Shown here piece after piece: positions 36,702 to 44,560 of a DNA stretch of 64,000 nucleotides (position 1 is its first letter; each line of letters begins with the position of its first letter). The notes under the pieces are model-generated. The model saw only the letters and a program-made list of their open reading frames with translations. It did not search any database and had not been told where the DNA came from. Position numbers and translations under genes: made by a program. Source of the DNA: Nocardia sp. NBC_01730. GTDB taxonomy: Bacteria; Actinomycetota; Actinomycetes; Mycobacteriales; Mycobacteriaceae. The stretch spans positions 4,402,001-4,466,000 of the forward strand of contig NZ_CP109162.1 of assembly GCF_035920445.1 (NCBI RefSeq). Reading direction: 5' to 3'.

Positions 36702-37727
36702 TCACCCGCAGCTGACGGTGTCCCTGCCCGCGTTGATGTCGTTGAGCGACTGCACTGCGCCGGTGAGGTTCTCGACCTTCACCAGCCGCAGGCCGTCCGG
36801 GCTCCGCTGCTCGGCTTCGTTGCAGTTGGCGGCGGGGACCAGGAAGGTCTCCGCGCCCGCCGCACGCGCGGCCATCATCTTGTACTGGATGCCGCCGATC
36901 GGACCGACCTTGCCGTCCTGATCGATGGTCCCGGTGCCTGCCACGAACTTGCCACCGTCCAGCTCGCCGGGCGAGAGCTTGTCGATCAGCGCGAGGCTGA
37001 ACATCAGGCCTGCCGAAGGCCCGCCGATGTCGGCGAGGTTGAAGGCGACCTGCATGGGCGGGCGCGCGCCTTCGCCCGGCGTCACGCCGAGGTAGCCCTT
37101 GGTCGCGTCGTCCGGGCGGGCGCCGAGGGTGAGCGTCGCGGTCTGCTCGGCGCTGTTCCGCCGGTACACCACGGTCAGCGTGCTACCGGGCGCCTGCGAC
37201 GACACCGCGGTGACGACGTCCTCTGGCTCGGGCATGGGCGCGCTGTTGATGCTGACCAGCTCGTCGCCGGCGCGCAGCACCCCCTTGGCCGGGCCGTCGT
37301 CGGAGACCTTGCGCAGCAGCACCACGGTCGGCAGGTTCAGGTAGTGCAGCGCCGCGACCTCGGCATTGCCCTCGGAGTCCTTGAAGTCCTGCTGGTTGGA
37401 CTTGTCGATCTCGTCACGCGACACGCCGGGCGGGTAGACCTCCGCGCGCGGCACCAGACCGTGCTTGCCGCTGGCCCAGAAGCCGAACGCCTCGAAGATG
37501 CTCAGCCCGTCGCGCACCGACACCGTGGTCATGTTGAGATGCCCGGTGGTCGGATCCTCCTGCGCGCCCTCGACGTCCACGACCTCCTTGCCGTCCACCT
37601 CGCCGAGCGTGTTGAAAGTAGGACCGGGGCCGAGTGCGACGAACGGCACAGTGAGCACGCTGCCGACGACACCCAGCACGAGCACCGGGATCAGAGCGGC
37701 CACGAGAGTGAGGATCCGACGATTCAC
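36702..37727 (-). CDS. PDZ-domain Lon-like protease (YlbL type, Rv3194c-like)
   Basis: 341 residues. One N-terminal membrane helix (LTLVAALIPVLVLGVVGSVL), a PDZ domain near 140-215 (VLRAGDELVSINSAPMPEPE) and a C-terminal S16 Lon-type protease domain with catalytic Ser in GGPSAGLMFSLALID near 250 and Lys in KVGPIGGIQYKM near 285. There is no ATPase domain. It probably degrades or processes envelope proteins at the membrane. The GTG start is placed at VNRRILTLV by homology to mycobacterial starts. Divergent from the DUF2342-type gene. Confidence 0.88.
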   Translation of the reverse strand: MNRRILTLVAALIPVLVLGVVGSVLTVPFVALGPGPTFNTLGEVDGKEVVDVEGAQEDPTTGHLNMTTVSVRDGLSIFEAFGFWASGKHGLVPRAEVYPPGVSRDEIDKSNQQDFKDSEGNAEVAALHYLNLPTVVLLRKVSDDGPAKGVLRAGDELVSINSAPMPEPEDVVTAVSSQAPGSTLTVVYRRNSAEQTATLTLGARPDDATKGYLGVTPGEGARPPMQVAFNLADIGGPSAGLMFSLALIDKLSPGELDGGKFVAGTGTIDQDGKVGPIGGIQYKMMAARAAGAETFLVPAANCNEAEQRSPDGLRLVKVENLTGAVQSLNDINAGRDTVSCG

Positions 37728-37853
37728 CTGGACCACAGTAGTGATCGTCACCGGCGCTGGCGGCGGAGGCGGCCATTTCGCCATCGCGCGCGTCCTCCGA
37801 TTTCGCGCCGCGCGAACATCGGGGCACCGTGCTTCACGCGTAACGTAAGGGCT

Positions 37854-39260
37854 ATGAGTGACCTCCCCTTCGGATTCTCGAACCGCGACGACGACGATCG
37901 CAAGCGCGGCGACGAGCCGAGCGGTCCGGGTCCGAACGATCCGCTCGGCTTCGGGATCGGTGCGTCCGGTGCGGGCGGGTTCGACCCTGCACAGCTCGGA
38001 CAGATGCTGACCTCGCTGGGGCAGATGTTCAGCGGCATGGGGCAGCCGAGTTCGGGGCAGGCCGGGCCGGTGAACTACGACGTCGCGAAGCGACTGGCCC
38101 GCCAGCAGCTCGGCTCGACCGTCGCGCCGGTGTCGTCGAGCACGACGCGGGCGGTGACCGACGCCGCGCACCTGGCCGAACTATGGCTGGACGGCGCGAC
38201 CACCCTGCCCGCGGGCGCCGTCAGGACGGTCGCGTGGACCGCCAACGACTGGATCGAGCAGACCCTGTCCACCTGGCAGCGGCTGTGCGACCCGGTGGCC
38301 GAGCAGATCTCCGGGATGTGGACGGCGTCCCTGCCAGAGGAGGCCAGGGAGTTCGCCGCGCCGATGGTCGGCATGCTCGGTCAGATGGGCGGTCTTGCCT
38401 TCGGCTCGCAGCTCGGTCAGGCGCTCGGCCAGCTCGCCAAGGAGGTACTGACCTCCACCGACATCGGTCTCCCGCTGGGGCCCACCGGCACCGCGGCGCT
38501 GCTGCCCGCGGCGATCTCGGAGTTCAGTGCGGGCCTGGAACAGCCGGAGAGCGAGATCCTGGTGTTCCTCGCCGCGCGTGAAGCGGCCCATCAGCGACTG
38601 TTCGCGCACGTGCCGTGGCTCCGCCAGCAGGTGCTCGGCGCGGTTGAGGACTACGCGCGCGGCATCCGCATGGACTTCTCCGCGCTGGAGCAGGCCGCGC
38701 AGGGCATCGACCCGATGGCGCTGGCCGATCCGTCGAAGCTCGAGGAGATCCTGGCGCAGGGCACGTTCGAGCCGCAGAACACGCCGGAGCAGAAGCAGGC
38801 GCTCGAGCGCCTGGAGACGCTGCTCGCGTTGATCGAGGGCTGGGTGCAGGTCGTGGTCACCGACGCCGTTGGTGATCGGCTGCCCGGCGCGGGCGCGCTG
38901 GCCGAGACGCTGCGCCGGCGCCGCGCCACCGGCGGCCCGGCCGAGCAGACTTTCGTGACCCTGGTCGGCCTGGAGTTGCGTCCGCGCAAGCTGCGCGAGG
39001 CGGCGGCGCTGTGGCGCAGGCTCACCACCGACGCGGGCATGACCGCGCGCGACGGCGTATGGGCGCACCCCGATCTGCTGCCGGATACGAACGACCTGGA
39101 CTCACCCGCCAGCTTCATCGACTCGGTGATCGGCGGCGGGACCACGGCGTTCGATGACCCGCTCACGCAACTCGCCGAGACCGAGGCGCGCGAGCAGGCC
39201 GAGCGCGAGCAGCGGAACAGCGGACCCGATCTGGGCAAGGACGGCGGCGCGTCCGCCTGA
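37854..39260 (+). CDS. Zinc-dependent metalloprotease-like protein (DUF2342, Rv3195-like)
   Basis: 468 residues. A Gly/Gln-rich N-terminus (PLGFGIGASGAGGFDPAQLG) precedes the DUF2342 core, with AAREAAHQRLFAHVPWLRQQ near 245 as the putative metal-binding helix, in which the canonical HExxH is replaced by an E-A-A-H arrangement. SKLEEILAQGTFEPQNTPEQ and LELRPRKLREAAALWRRL are family-typical. Catalytic activity is inferred from the family only. ATG 37854 faces the divergent PDZ protease gene, as in mycobacteria. Confidence 0.85.
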   Translation: MSDLPFGFSNRDDDDRKRGDEPSGPGPNDPLGFGIGASGAGGFDPAQLGQMLTSLGQMFSGMGQPSSGQAGPVNYDVAKRLARQQLGSTVAPVSSSTTRAVTDAAHLAELWLDGATTLPAGAVRTVAWTANDWIEQTLSTWQRLCDPVAEQISGMWTASLPEEAREFAAPMVGMLGQMGGLAFGSQLGQALGQLAKEVLTSTDIGLPLGPTGTAALLPAAISEFSAGLEQPESEILVFLAAREAAHQRLFAHVPWLRQQVLGAVEDYARGIRMDFSALEQAAQGIDPMALADPSKLEEILAQGTFEPQNTPEQKQALERLETLLALIEGWVQVVVTDAVGDRLPGAGALAETLRRRRATGGPAEQTFVTLVGLELRPRKLREAAALWRRLTTDAGMTARDGVWAHPDLLPDTNDLDSPASFIDSVIGGGTTAFDDPLTQLAETEAREQAEREQRNSGPDLGKDGGASA

Positions 39261-39345
39261 GCCGCCCTGTTGATAACCGAAAACCTGTGGATAACCACGG
39301 GTTTTGGGGCGAGTCGCGCAGTGCGTGGTTTGCATACTTCTGACC

Positions 39346-40209
39346 ATGACAATGATGTGTCGCGGTCCGAGGTTACGGCCGAGGGTGACCGTCCTGGTGC
39401 GCCCTGCCGGCGTCGTCCAGCTCGGGTGGGCCCCGGAGACCGCCTTGGTGCTCGGCCCCGAGGACATGGACGCCGAAACCGTGCTCGCGTTCCTGCGCCT
39501 ACTGGACGGCTTGCGGACCCGGCCGCAGATCATCTGGCGCGCCGGGGAATGCGGTATCGATCCAGAGCGCGCTGTGGCGCTGCTCACTCTGATCGACGAA
39601 GCCGGGCTGCTCGACCACCCCGAGGACCGGGCCGGGCAGGTCCGGGCGGTACGTGTGCACGGGCTCGGCCCGCTGTCGGACGCGGTGTCGGCCGGACTGC
39701 GCACACTCGGCATACGCCCGACCCACTCGCGCGATCATTCGCCCGACGCGGCGGCGGTGCGCACGTGGCGGTCCGACCTCGTGATACTCGCCGATGCTCT
39801 GATGCCCGACCCACGGTTGGTCAATGACCTTGTGCTGCAACGGATTCCGCATCTACAACTGCGCATCCGCGATGGCATCGGCGTGGTCGGCCCGTTCGTG
39901 CTGCCCGGCGAAACCAGCTGCCTGCGCTGCCTGGACCTGACCCGCTGCGACTACGATCCCGAGTGGCCGCACCTGGCCGCCCAACTGCTCGGGCGGGTCG
40001 GACACGCCTCGCCGGCCGGGATCGCGGCCACGGCGGCGCTGGCGCTCGGCGAACTCGAGGCGATCCTGGCGTGCTCGGCGCGCCGGGCACCCGCAACCCT
40101 GGACACCACGCTCGAATTGGATCTTGATTCGCATCTGGTCGAGCGACGGCGATGGGCACCGCATCCCGCCTGCGGATGCCGCGCGACTTCCGCTGGTGCG
40201 AACGCCTGA
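39346..40209 (+). CDS. Cyclodehydratase/ThiF-related protein (Rv3196-like)
   Basis: 287 residues. A small N-terminal domain is followed by a degenerate E1/ThiF-like fold and Cys pairs typical of TOMM cyclodehydratase-like proteins: SCLRCLDLTRCDYDPEWP near 203 and HPACGCRAT at the C-terminus, likely a structural zinc. The ATP-binding motif of active E1 enzymes is not evident. No precursor peptide or TOMM operon is nearby, so a housekeeping role conserved in Mycobacteriales is more likely. ATG 39346 is one of three close ATGs. Confidence 0.75.
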   Translation: MTMMCRGPRLRPRVTVLVRPAGVVQLGWAPETALVLGPEDMDAETVLAFLRLLDGLRTRPQIIWRAGECGIDPERAVALLTLIDEAGLLDHPEDRAGQVRAVRVHGLGPLSDAVSAGLRTLGIRPTHSRDHSPDAAAVRTWRSDLVILADALMPDPRLVNDLVLQRIPHLQLRIRDGIGVVGPFVLPGETSCLRCLDLTRCDYDPEWPHLAAQLLGRVGHASPAGIAATAALALGELEAILACSARRAPATLDTTLELDLDSHLVERRRWAPHPACGCRATSAGANA

Positions 40210-40400
40210 TGCCGAGCCCCAAGGATCCTCCCGACCAGGCCAACTGCGCGCGGCGAGCCCGGCCGGCGATGACCGTGCCCGCAGTGATGCTGAGGAACCC
40301 GATCGCAATGACGGTGGTGGCGCCGATTTTCTGGGCCAGCGGGCCGAGGTCTGCCAGGCCGCCACCAGCGGCGACGACCCCGACCTCGACGCCATGATTC
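40203..40400 (-). pseudogene. Remnant of a major-facilitator transporter
   Basis: The minus strand reads GPLAQKIGATTVIAIGFLSI, then TAGTVIAGRA, in a codon-biased stretch of about 55 residues that looks like a transporter helix pair after an ADxxxQKIGA-type loop. Both flanks lose coding sense and no start is visible. It sits inside an otherwise conserved block, suggesting insertion and decay. Confidence 0.4.
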
Positions 40401-41067
40401 TGCGGCTGCACATCAAACCGGCCGCCCGAGGTGGCGCTCCGGCGCTCCGACCACCACCACCGACCTGCACACCACACTCTGTCGGACGCAACCCCGAACA
40501 CCGGATGTCGACGCTCGCGGTGAGAGCAGGCGATGCGAAGATGCGCGTTGGCGCTGCATGGGAACGCTGCGGTGGGCGGGTCTGCGATCTCCATCACACC
40601 ACAGCACATCCGAGCTACGTAGGTGGTGTCGCAGCAAATACGGTGTTTCACCGATGTGAGCCCTATACCTAGACGATGAGAATCGGAAGTGTCGGCGGAC
40701 AGTATGTGTCGACCCGTCCGGAGGTGATTGTTCAACCACAGGGCCCTACCCGCCAAGGACGATCACGACCCCTGCGGCGCACAACGGAGTGACGCCGAGT
40801 TCGAGCAACGACGCTCGGTGGGGTCGCAGCCATCCCGAGCTGACCGTTCTCCACGCGCCCTGCGGTAGTTGAGTCCCGGCGTCGACGAGGGCTGCCGGAT
40901 TGAATTCACAGCCGGAAAATTCAATAAGCGATAATGCGACGGCCGAGCTCGACTTCATGCCGGGTCGACGGCAGACAGGTGCGATATGCCGCCCTGTGAT
41001 GGCAGATCCATCCGGCTGACAGAGGTGTTATCTCTCGTGGCCGACCGATCGAGAACCGGTTCATCCG
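40401..41067. other. Non-coding stretch in the conserved block
   Basis: About 670 bp with no convincing gene on either strand. Open frames here lack codon bias. It lies between the transporter remnant and the resolvase-like gene, so it is probably accessory or decayed sequence. Confidence 0.5.
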
Positions 41068-41391
41068 ATGACTACACTATTGCCTCTTGCATACGGGTAC
41101 TTGCGCGATGACTTGCTTCGTGACCGCGACTCCGATTCGAGTGAAGACAGGCTGCGTGCCGCTGCCAGGTCACTCGGCTACGAGCTGGTCACCGTATTCC
41201 GCGAGCCGACACCACAGAACGGAACACTTCCCCCGGTGTTCGTCGATCTCGTCCGGGAATGCCGGCGAGCCGCAGCACACGCTGTGATAACACTGCACGG
41301 ACACATGTCGAACATGTCCGTGTGCCGGATGGTCCTGCTGGCGGTCCTCGAAGTGCGAGCAGATGCCGAAGTGCACGAAGTCGGACCTTGA
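41068..41391 (+). CDS. Resolvase-like small protein lacking catalytic Ser
   Basis: 107 residues. LAYGYLRDDLLRDRDS, then LRAAARSLGYELVTVFREP and RECRRAAAHAVITLHGHMSN, follow the layout of a serine-recombinase N-terminal domain (YxRxS...LRxxAxxxGYEL...). The catalytic Ser is replaced (YLRDD), and there is no DNA-binding domain. Similar resolvase-like orphans are frequent in Nocardia. Unlikely to recombine DNA; function unknown. Confidence 0.5.
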   Translation: MTTLLPLAYGYLRDDLLRDRDSDSSEDRLRAAARSLGYELVTVFREPTPQNGTLPPVFVDLVRECRRAAAHAVITLHGHMSNMSVCRMVLLAVLEVRADAEVHEVGP

Positions 41392-41532
41392 ACCGTCGGA
41401 CGGGGTGTCGGTGCGCCGCCGACTTCGTGAACGTGTGCCTGTGCTCAGGTTTCCGCTGGTCTCACCGCCGGAAGTAGCGAGTGATCAAGATTGCCATGGC
41501 AAATCCACGGGTCCGTCCGCCATGATGGGTAC

Positions 41533-42876
41533 GTGTCTGAGATAGTGCGCCGTCCCGCGTCCCGAAATGCCAAGCTGGCCAAGATTCCGCTGGGCATCGC
41601 CGGGCGGGCCGCCGTGGGGTTCGGCAAGAAGCTCGCCGGAGGCGACAAGTCCGCGATCAACGCCCAACTCAACCAGAAGGCCGCCCAGCAGTTGTTCACC
41701 ATATTGGGTGAACTCAAGGGCGGCGCGATGAAGTTCGGGCAGGCGCTCAGCGTGATGGAGGCCGCGGTCCCGGAGGAGTTCGGCGAACACTACCGCGAGG
41801 CGCTCACCAAGCTGCAGTCCGCCGCGCCGCCGATGCCAGCCGCGACCGTCCACCGCGTGCTCGACCAGCAGCTCGGCACCCAGTGGCGGCGGCGCTTCCG
41901 CGAATTCGACGATACTCCGGCCGCGTCGGCCAGCATCGGACAGGTGCACAGGGCGGTGTGGGCGGACGGGCGAACAGTCGCGGTGAAAGTCCAGTACCCG
42001 GGCGCGGACGAGGCGCTGCGCGCGGATCTCAAGACGCTGTCGCGAATGACCGGTCTGATCGCGTCGGTGATCCCCGGCTCGGATGTGAAGCCGATCATCG
42101 CCGAGATCACCGAGCGCACCGAGGAAGAGCTGGACTATCGCAACGAGGCGGCCAACCAGCGCGCCTTCGCCAAGGGTTTCGATGGGCACGGCGAAATCGT
42201 GGTGCCGAAGGTGGTGGCGAGCGCTCCGAAGGTAATCGTCACCGAATGGTTGGATGGCACCGCTGTTTCCATGATCATCGCGCGGGGCGCCGAGGATCCG
42301 GTAGGCACCCGCGCGCTGCGCAATCGCGTCGCGGGTCTGATGGGCCGGTTCCACTTCTCCGCCCCGGAGATCGTCGAACTCTTGCACACCGATCCGCACC
42401 CGGGCAACTTCATGATGCTGCCCGACGGCAAGCTCGCCGTAATCGACTTCGGAGCATGCGCGCCGATGCCCGGCGGCTTCCCGCCGGTGCTCGGCCGGAT
42501 GCTGGCCCTGGCGGTCGAGGAGCGCTTCGCCGAACTCACCGAGCTGATGTACGACCACGGCTGGGTAATTCCCGGGCGGGTCGTCACCCATCAGGAGATC
42601 GCCGACTATCTGCGACCGTTCACCGACCCGATCCAAACCGACTCGTTCCATTTCACCCGAAAGTGGATGCAGCGGGTGGCGGGCAGGGCATCCGACATCT
42701 CCAGCGCTGAGATGAAAACTGCACGGGCACTCCAGCTTCCGGCCGAGTTCGTAATGATCTTCCGGGTCCTCGGCGGCTCCGTCGGCATCCTGGCCCAACT
42801 CGACGCCGAGCTGCCGTTCATGCAACTCGTACGCACCTGGATGCCGGGATTCCGTGAGGAACGCACCGCCTCCTGA
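41533..42876 (+). CDS. ABC1/UbiB-family atypical kinase (Rv3197-like)
   Basis: 447 residues. The family motifs are in order: KxGQ in GAMKFGQALSVME near 73, the Ala-rich loop ASASIGQVHRAVWADG near 135, VAVKVQYPG with the catalytic Lys near 152, LHTDPHPGNFMM near 292 and VIDFGAC near 310. Members are ATPases tied to quinone metabolism; mycobacterial homologues lie next to whiB7. The GTG start (VSEIVRRPASRNAK) is weakly supported. Downstream is a repeat-rich gap and then convergent whiB7. Confidence 0.85.
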   Translation: MSEIVRRPASRNAKLAKIPLGIAGRAAVGFGKKLAGGDKSAINAQLNQKAAQQLFTILGELKGGAMKFGQALSVMEAAVPEEFGEHYREALTKLQSAAPPMPAATVHRVLDQQLGTQWRRRFREFDDTPAASASIGQVHRAVWADGRTVAVKVQYPGADEALRADLKTLSRMTGLIASVIPGSDVKPIIAEITERTEEELDYRNEAANQRAFAKGFDGHGEIVVPKVVASAPKVIVTEWLDGTAVSMIIARGAEDPVGTRALRNRVAGLMGRFHFSAPEIVELLHTDPHPGNFMMLPDGKLAVIDFGACAPMPGGFPPVLGRMLALAVEERFAELTELMYDHGWVIPGRVVTHQEIADYLRPFTDPIQTDSFHFTRKWMQRVAGRASDISSAEMKTARALQLPAEFVMIFRVLGGSVGILAQLDAELPFMQLVRTWMPGFREERTAS

Positions 42877-43001
42877 GCTGTGTTTTTGGCCGCGCCGGCG
42901 CGGCGGGTTCGCGGCCCCCTTTTGGCTCGCGTCCGAGCGGCCGACGCTGGCGACTTCGTCGCGGACGCGTCGGCCGCTCGGACGCGAGCCGGGCCGCGAA
43001 C
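42877..43001. repeat. Dispersed palindromic element, copy 1
   Basis: Starts right after the ABC1 stop with GCTGTGTTTTTGGCCGCG, then a 16-bp palindrome, then GTTCGCGGCCC (42907-42917), complementary to GGGCCGCGAAC (42991-43001). Inside lies a perfect 24-bp inverted repeat (42924-42947 with 42967-42990; begins GGCTCGCGTCC), with its own small inner stem GCGAC-TTC-GTCGC. Other copies are at 43262 and 50293. It resembles a REP/MITE-like repeat. Confidence 0.8.
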
Positions 43002-43261
43002 AGGGGAATGCTCGGTCTCGCTTCGCTCGGAAGTGGGGGTTGGGCCGATGTGGTCGCGTCGGGTGGCGAGCGGGTAGAGGTTCGGCAGTGAATGTTCGCG
43101 ACACCCATAAGGCTTGCACCCTGTGGGTCGCGGTGCGTGAATCGTCGTTGTGGATCAACCACAACTTGACCGATAGCTGTGTTGTTTTTGCGGCGCTGTA
43201 TTGACGGGGGCCCGGAGATCGGTCCCGGGCCGAACCCACGGGGTCAGGTCAAGCATGTTTA

Positions 43262-43350
43262 CGGCCCGGGAATTCTCGCGTCCGAGCGGCGGAGACTAGC
43301 GACTGCGTCCCGTGCACGTCTGACGTTCGAACGCGAGCCGGGCCGCGGAC
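43262..43350. repeat. Dispersed palindromic element, copy 2 (degenerate)
   Basis: CTCGCGTCCGAGCGGC (43275-43290) and CGCGAGCCGGGCCGCG (43332-43347) repeat the arms of copy 1, with the loop core GCGAC partly kept. The stem has several mismatches. It lies in the 770-bp gap between the ABC1 and whiB7 genes, which shows no gene. Confidence 0.65.
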
Positions 43351-43459
43351 GGCTCTTGTAAGACTCTCACTCGACGGGGGAGGCGGTTTGTGGTTGGGGC
43401 GGAATTCAGGCGGTGCTCATGGGGTTTGCGCCTGACGGGGCTGAGGGGTAACGCAGCCG

Positions 43460-43488
43460 AGCCGCTCACCTGGTAGCGGTGAGCGGCT
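43460..43488. terminator. Hairpin between ABC1 and whiB7 genes
   Basis: AGCCGCTCACC, 7-base loop, exact complement (11-bp stem). T-rich sequence follows on the plus strand. It could end transcripts from either side. Confidence 0.55.
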
Positions 43489-43647
43489 GGTCTGCTTTCT
43501 CGTTCGTTGGCTCGGCCCGCGTCGGGACCGACCGACTCGAGCACATCGACCGGAGGGAGGGAAGTCACTTCCCAGCTCACGCTGTGTCCATACGGCATGA
43601 GCTGGGCCCTGCGTGGTTACGCCAGCTGCCGAGTCCGGGCCGGACGC

Positions 43648-43971
43648 TCACGCCGGGACCGCGACCTTGCGCGGACGGCCACGCGGGCGCTTGCGGGCGA
43701 TCACGACACCCTGGTCGAAGATCTCACCGCCCCAAACACCCCACGGCTCACGCCGATCCATGGCCGCGCTCAGGCAGCCCTTGCGGATCGGGCAGGTCGC
43801 GCACAGCGCCTTGGCCTGCTCCAACTGGACCGGGCTCTCGGCGAACCAGAGGTCCGGATCGCCAGCGTGGCAAGGCAGGACCTTGGTGACCTCTCGGGGC
43901 CGAGTAGTCGACGCCACGGTTCGGCATGTCACGTCAGTAGCGGCCTGCGGCCAACTCTGTGCGGTGAACAC
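43648..43971 (-). CDS. whiB7: WhiB7 transcriptional regulator (antibiotic resistance)
   Basis: 107 residues. Four Cys bind a 4Fe-4S cluster (VLPCHAGDPDLWF, LCATCPIRKGCLSAA). The GVWGGE turn is followed by the AT-hook RGRPRK near the C-terminus, both diagnostic of WhiB7. It binds SigA and activates resistance genes under antibiotic stress. The GTG start with AAGGAG upstream fits the protein length. An upstream ORF, intrinsic terminator and WhiB7-type promoter lie in the 480-bp leader, so it is controlled by attenuation and autoregulation. Confidence 0.92.
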   Translation of the reverse strand: MFTAQSWPQAATDVTCRTVASTTRPREVTKVLPCHAGDPDLWFAESPVQLEQAKALCATCPIRKGCLSAAMDRREPWGVWGGEIFDQGVVIARKRPRGRPRKVAVPA

Positions 43972-44045
43972 GTCGTTCTCCTTCAGCTCGTTTGCAGCGG
44001 TTCGTTTCGTTGTGTCGCGAAACCGGTGCCGGTGGCTGAAGGGCC

Positions 44046-44088
44046 GAAAAATATTGGCCACGGTTTCGCTTCGTGCGATCCGTGGCCA
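44046..44088 (-). terminator. Attenuator terminator in the whiB7 leader
   Basis: On the minus strand TGGCCACGG and CCGTGGCCA form a perfect 9-bp stem followed by ATATTTTT. It starts 20 nt after the upstream-ORF stop and 75 nt before whiB7, the classic layout for transcription attenuation. Confidence 0.85.
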
Positions 44089-44108
44089 GGAGGTCGGGAA
44101 GGAGGTCC

Positions 44109-44447
44109 CTACCTAGGTCGACATCTGTGTCGAGTCCTGATCACGGTCGCTGGGTGTGCGGTGCGGAGGCGTGCTGCCTGCGGATCCGCCGGCTCGAGTC
44201 CGGCTTCATCCGCGACGACGCCGACTGCTGCCTGGGCAACTGCCGGGTGCCAACCCACGCTGGGCTTGTCCTGGATGACAGTGCGAATAGGCGCATGCGT
44301 GGAGGCAGAATTCACCTGCGTCCCAAAGGCGCCGAACGCACCGATGCAGGACAGACCGATCCCCTGCAAGGCGAGGATCCCCCGGGAGGCCGCCATGGGC
44401 GCATTGACCGCAACGCCATAGGCGTTGAAGTTCACGATGTTGTCCAT
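44109..44447 (-). CDS. Upstream ORF of the whiB7 leader
   Basis: 112 codons starting MDNIVNFNAYGVAVNAPM, with AGGAGGGAGG upstream. The first 45 residues are hydrophobic and Gly/Ala-rich (GILALQGIGLSCIGAFGAFG); the rest is less convincing as protein. In mycobacteria translation of a whiB7 leader ORF controls a terminator, so stalling by ribosome-targeting drugs turns the gene on. Here the ORF ends just before the terminator stem. It may act as a sensor of translation rather than as a protein. Confidence 0.65.
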   Translation of the reverse strand: MDNIVNFNAYGVAVNAPMAASRGILALQGIGLSCIGAFGAFGTQVNSASTHAPIRTVIQDKPSVGWHPAVAQAAVGVVADEAGLEPADPQAARLRTAHPATVIRTRHRCRPR

Positions 44448-44523
44448 TGCTCTGCCTCCCTCCTGTACTCGTGGTGTGTCGGTAACGGTGCGCGCCGAGA
44501 TGACCTCCCAGTGCGTGACTCCC

Positions 44524-44560
44524 ACCATATGCAAGTTCGTCTACGGCGACAAGCTATTTT
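44524..44560 (-). promoter_or_regulatory. whiB7 promoter with WhiB7 AT-rich box
   Basis: On the minus strand: AAAAT (44556-44560), 3 bp, -35 TTGTCG (44547-44552), 17-bp spacer, -10 TATGGT (44524-44529). AAAAT three bases from the -35 is the known WhiB7 activation signature, so whiB7 is predicted to activate itself. Confidence 0.8.

Noticed and set aside
39346..40209. TOMM/RiPP biosynthetic cluster
   Set aside because: The cyclodehydratase-like protein has no precursor peptide, YcaO or dehydrogenase nearby, and the gene is part of a conserved housekeeping block.
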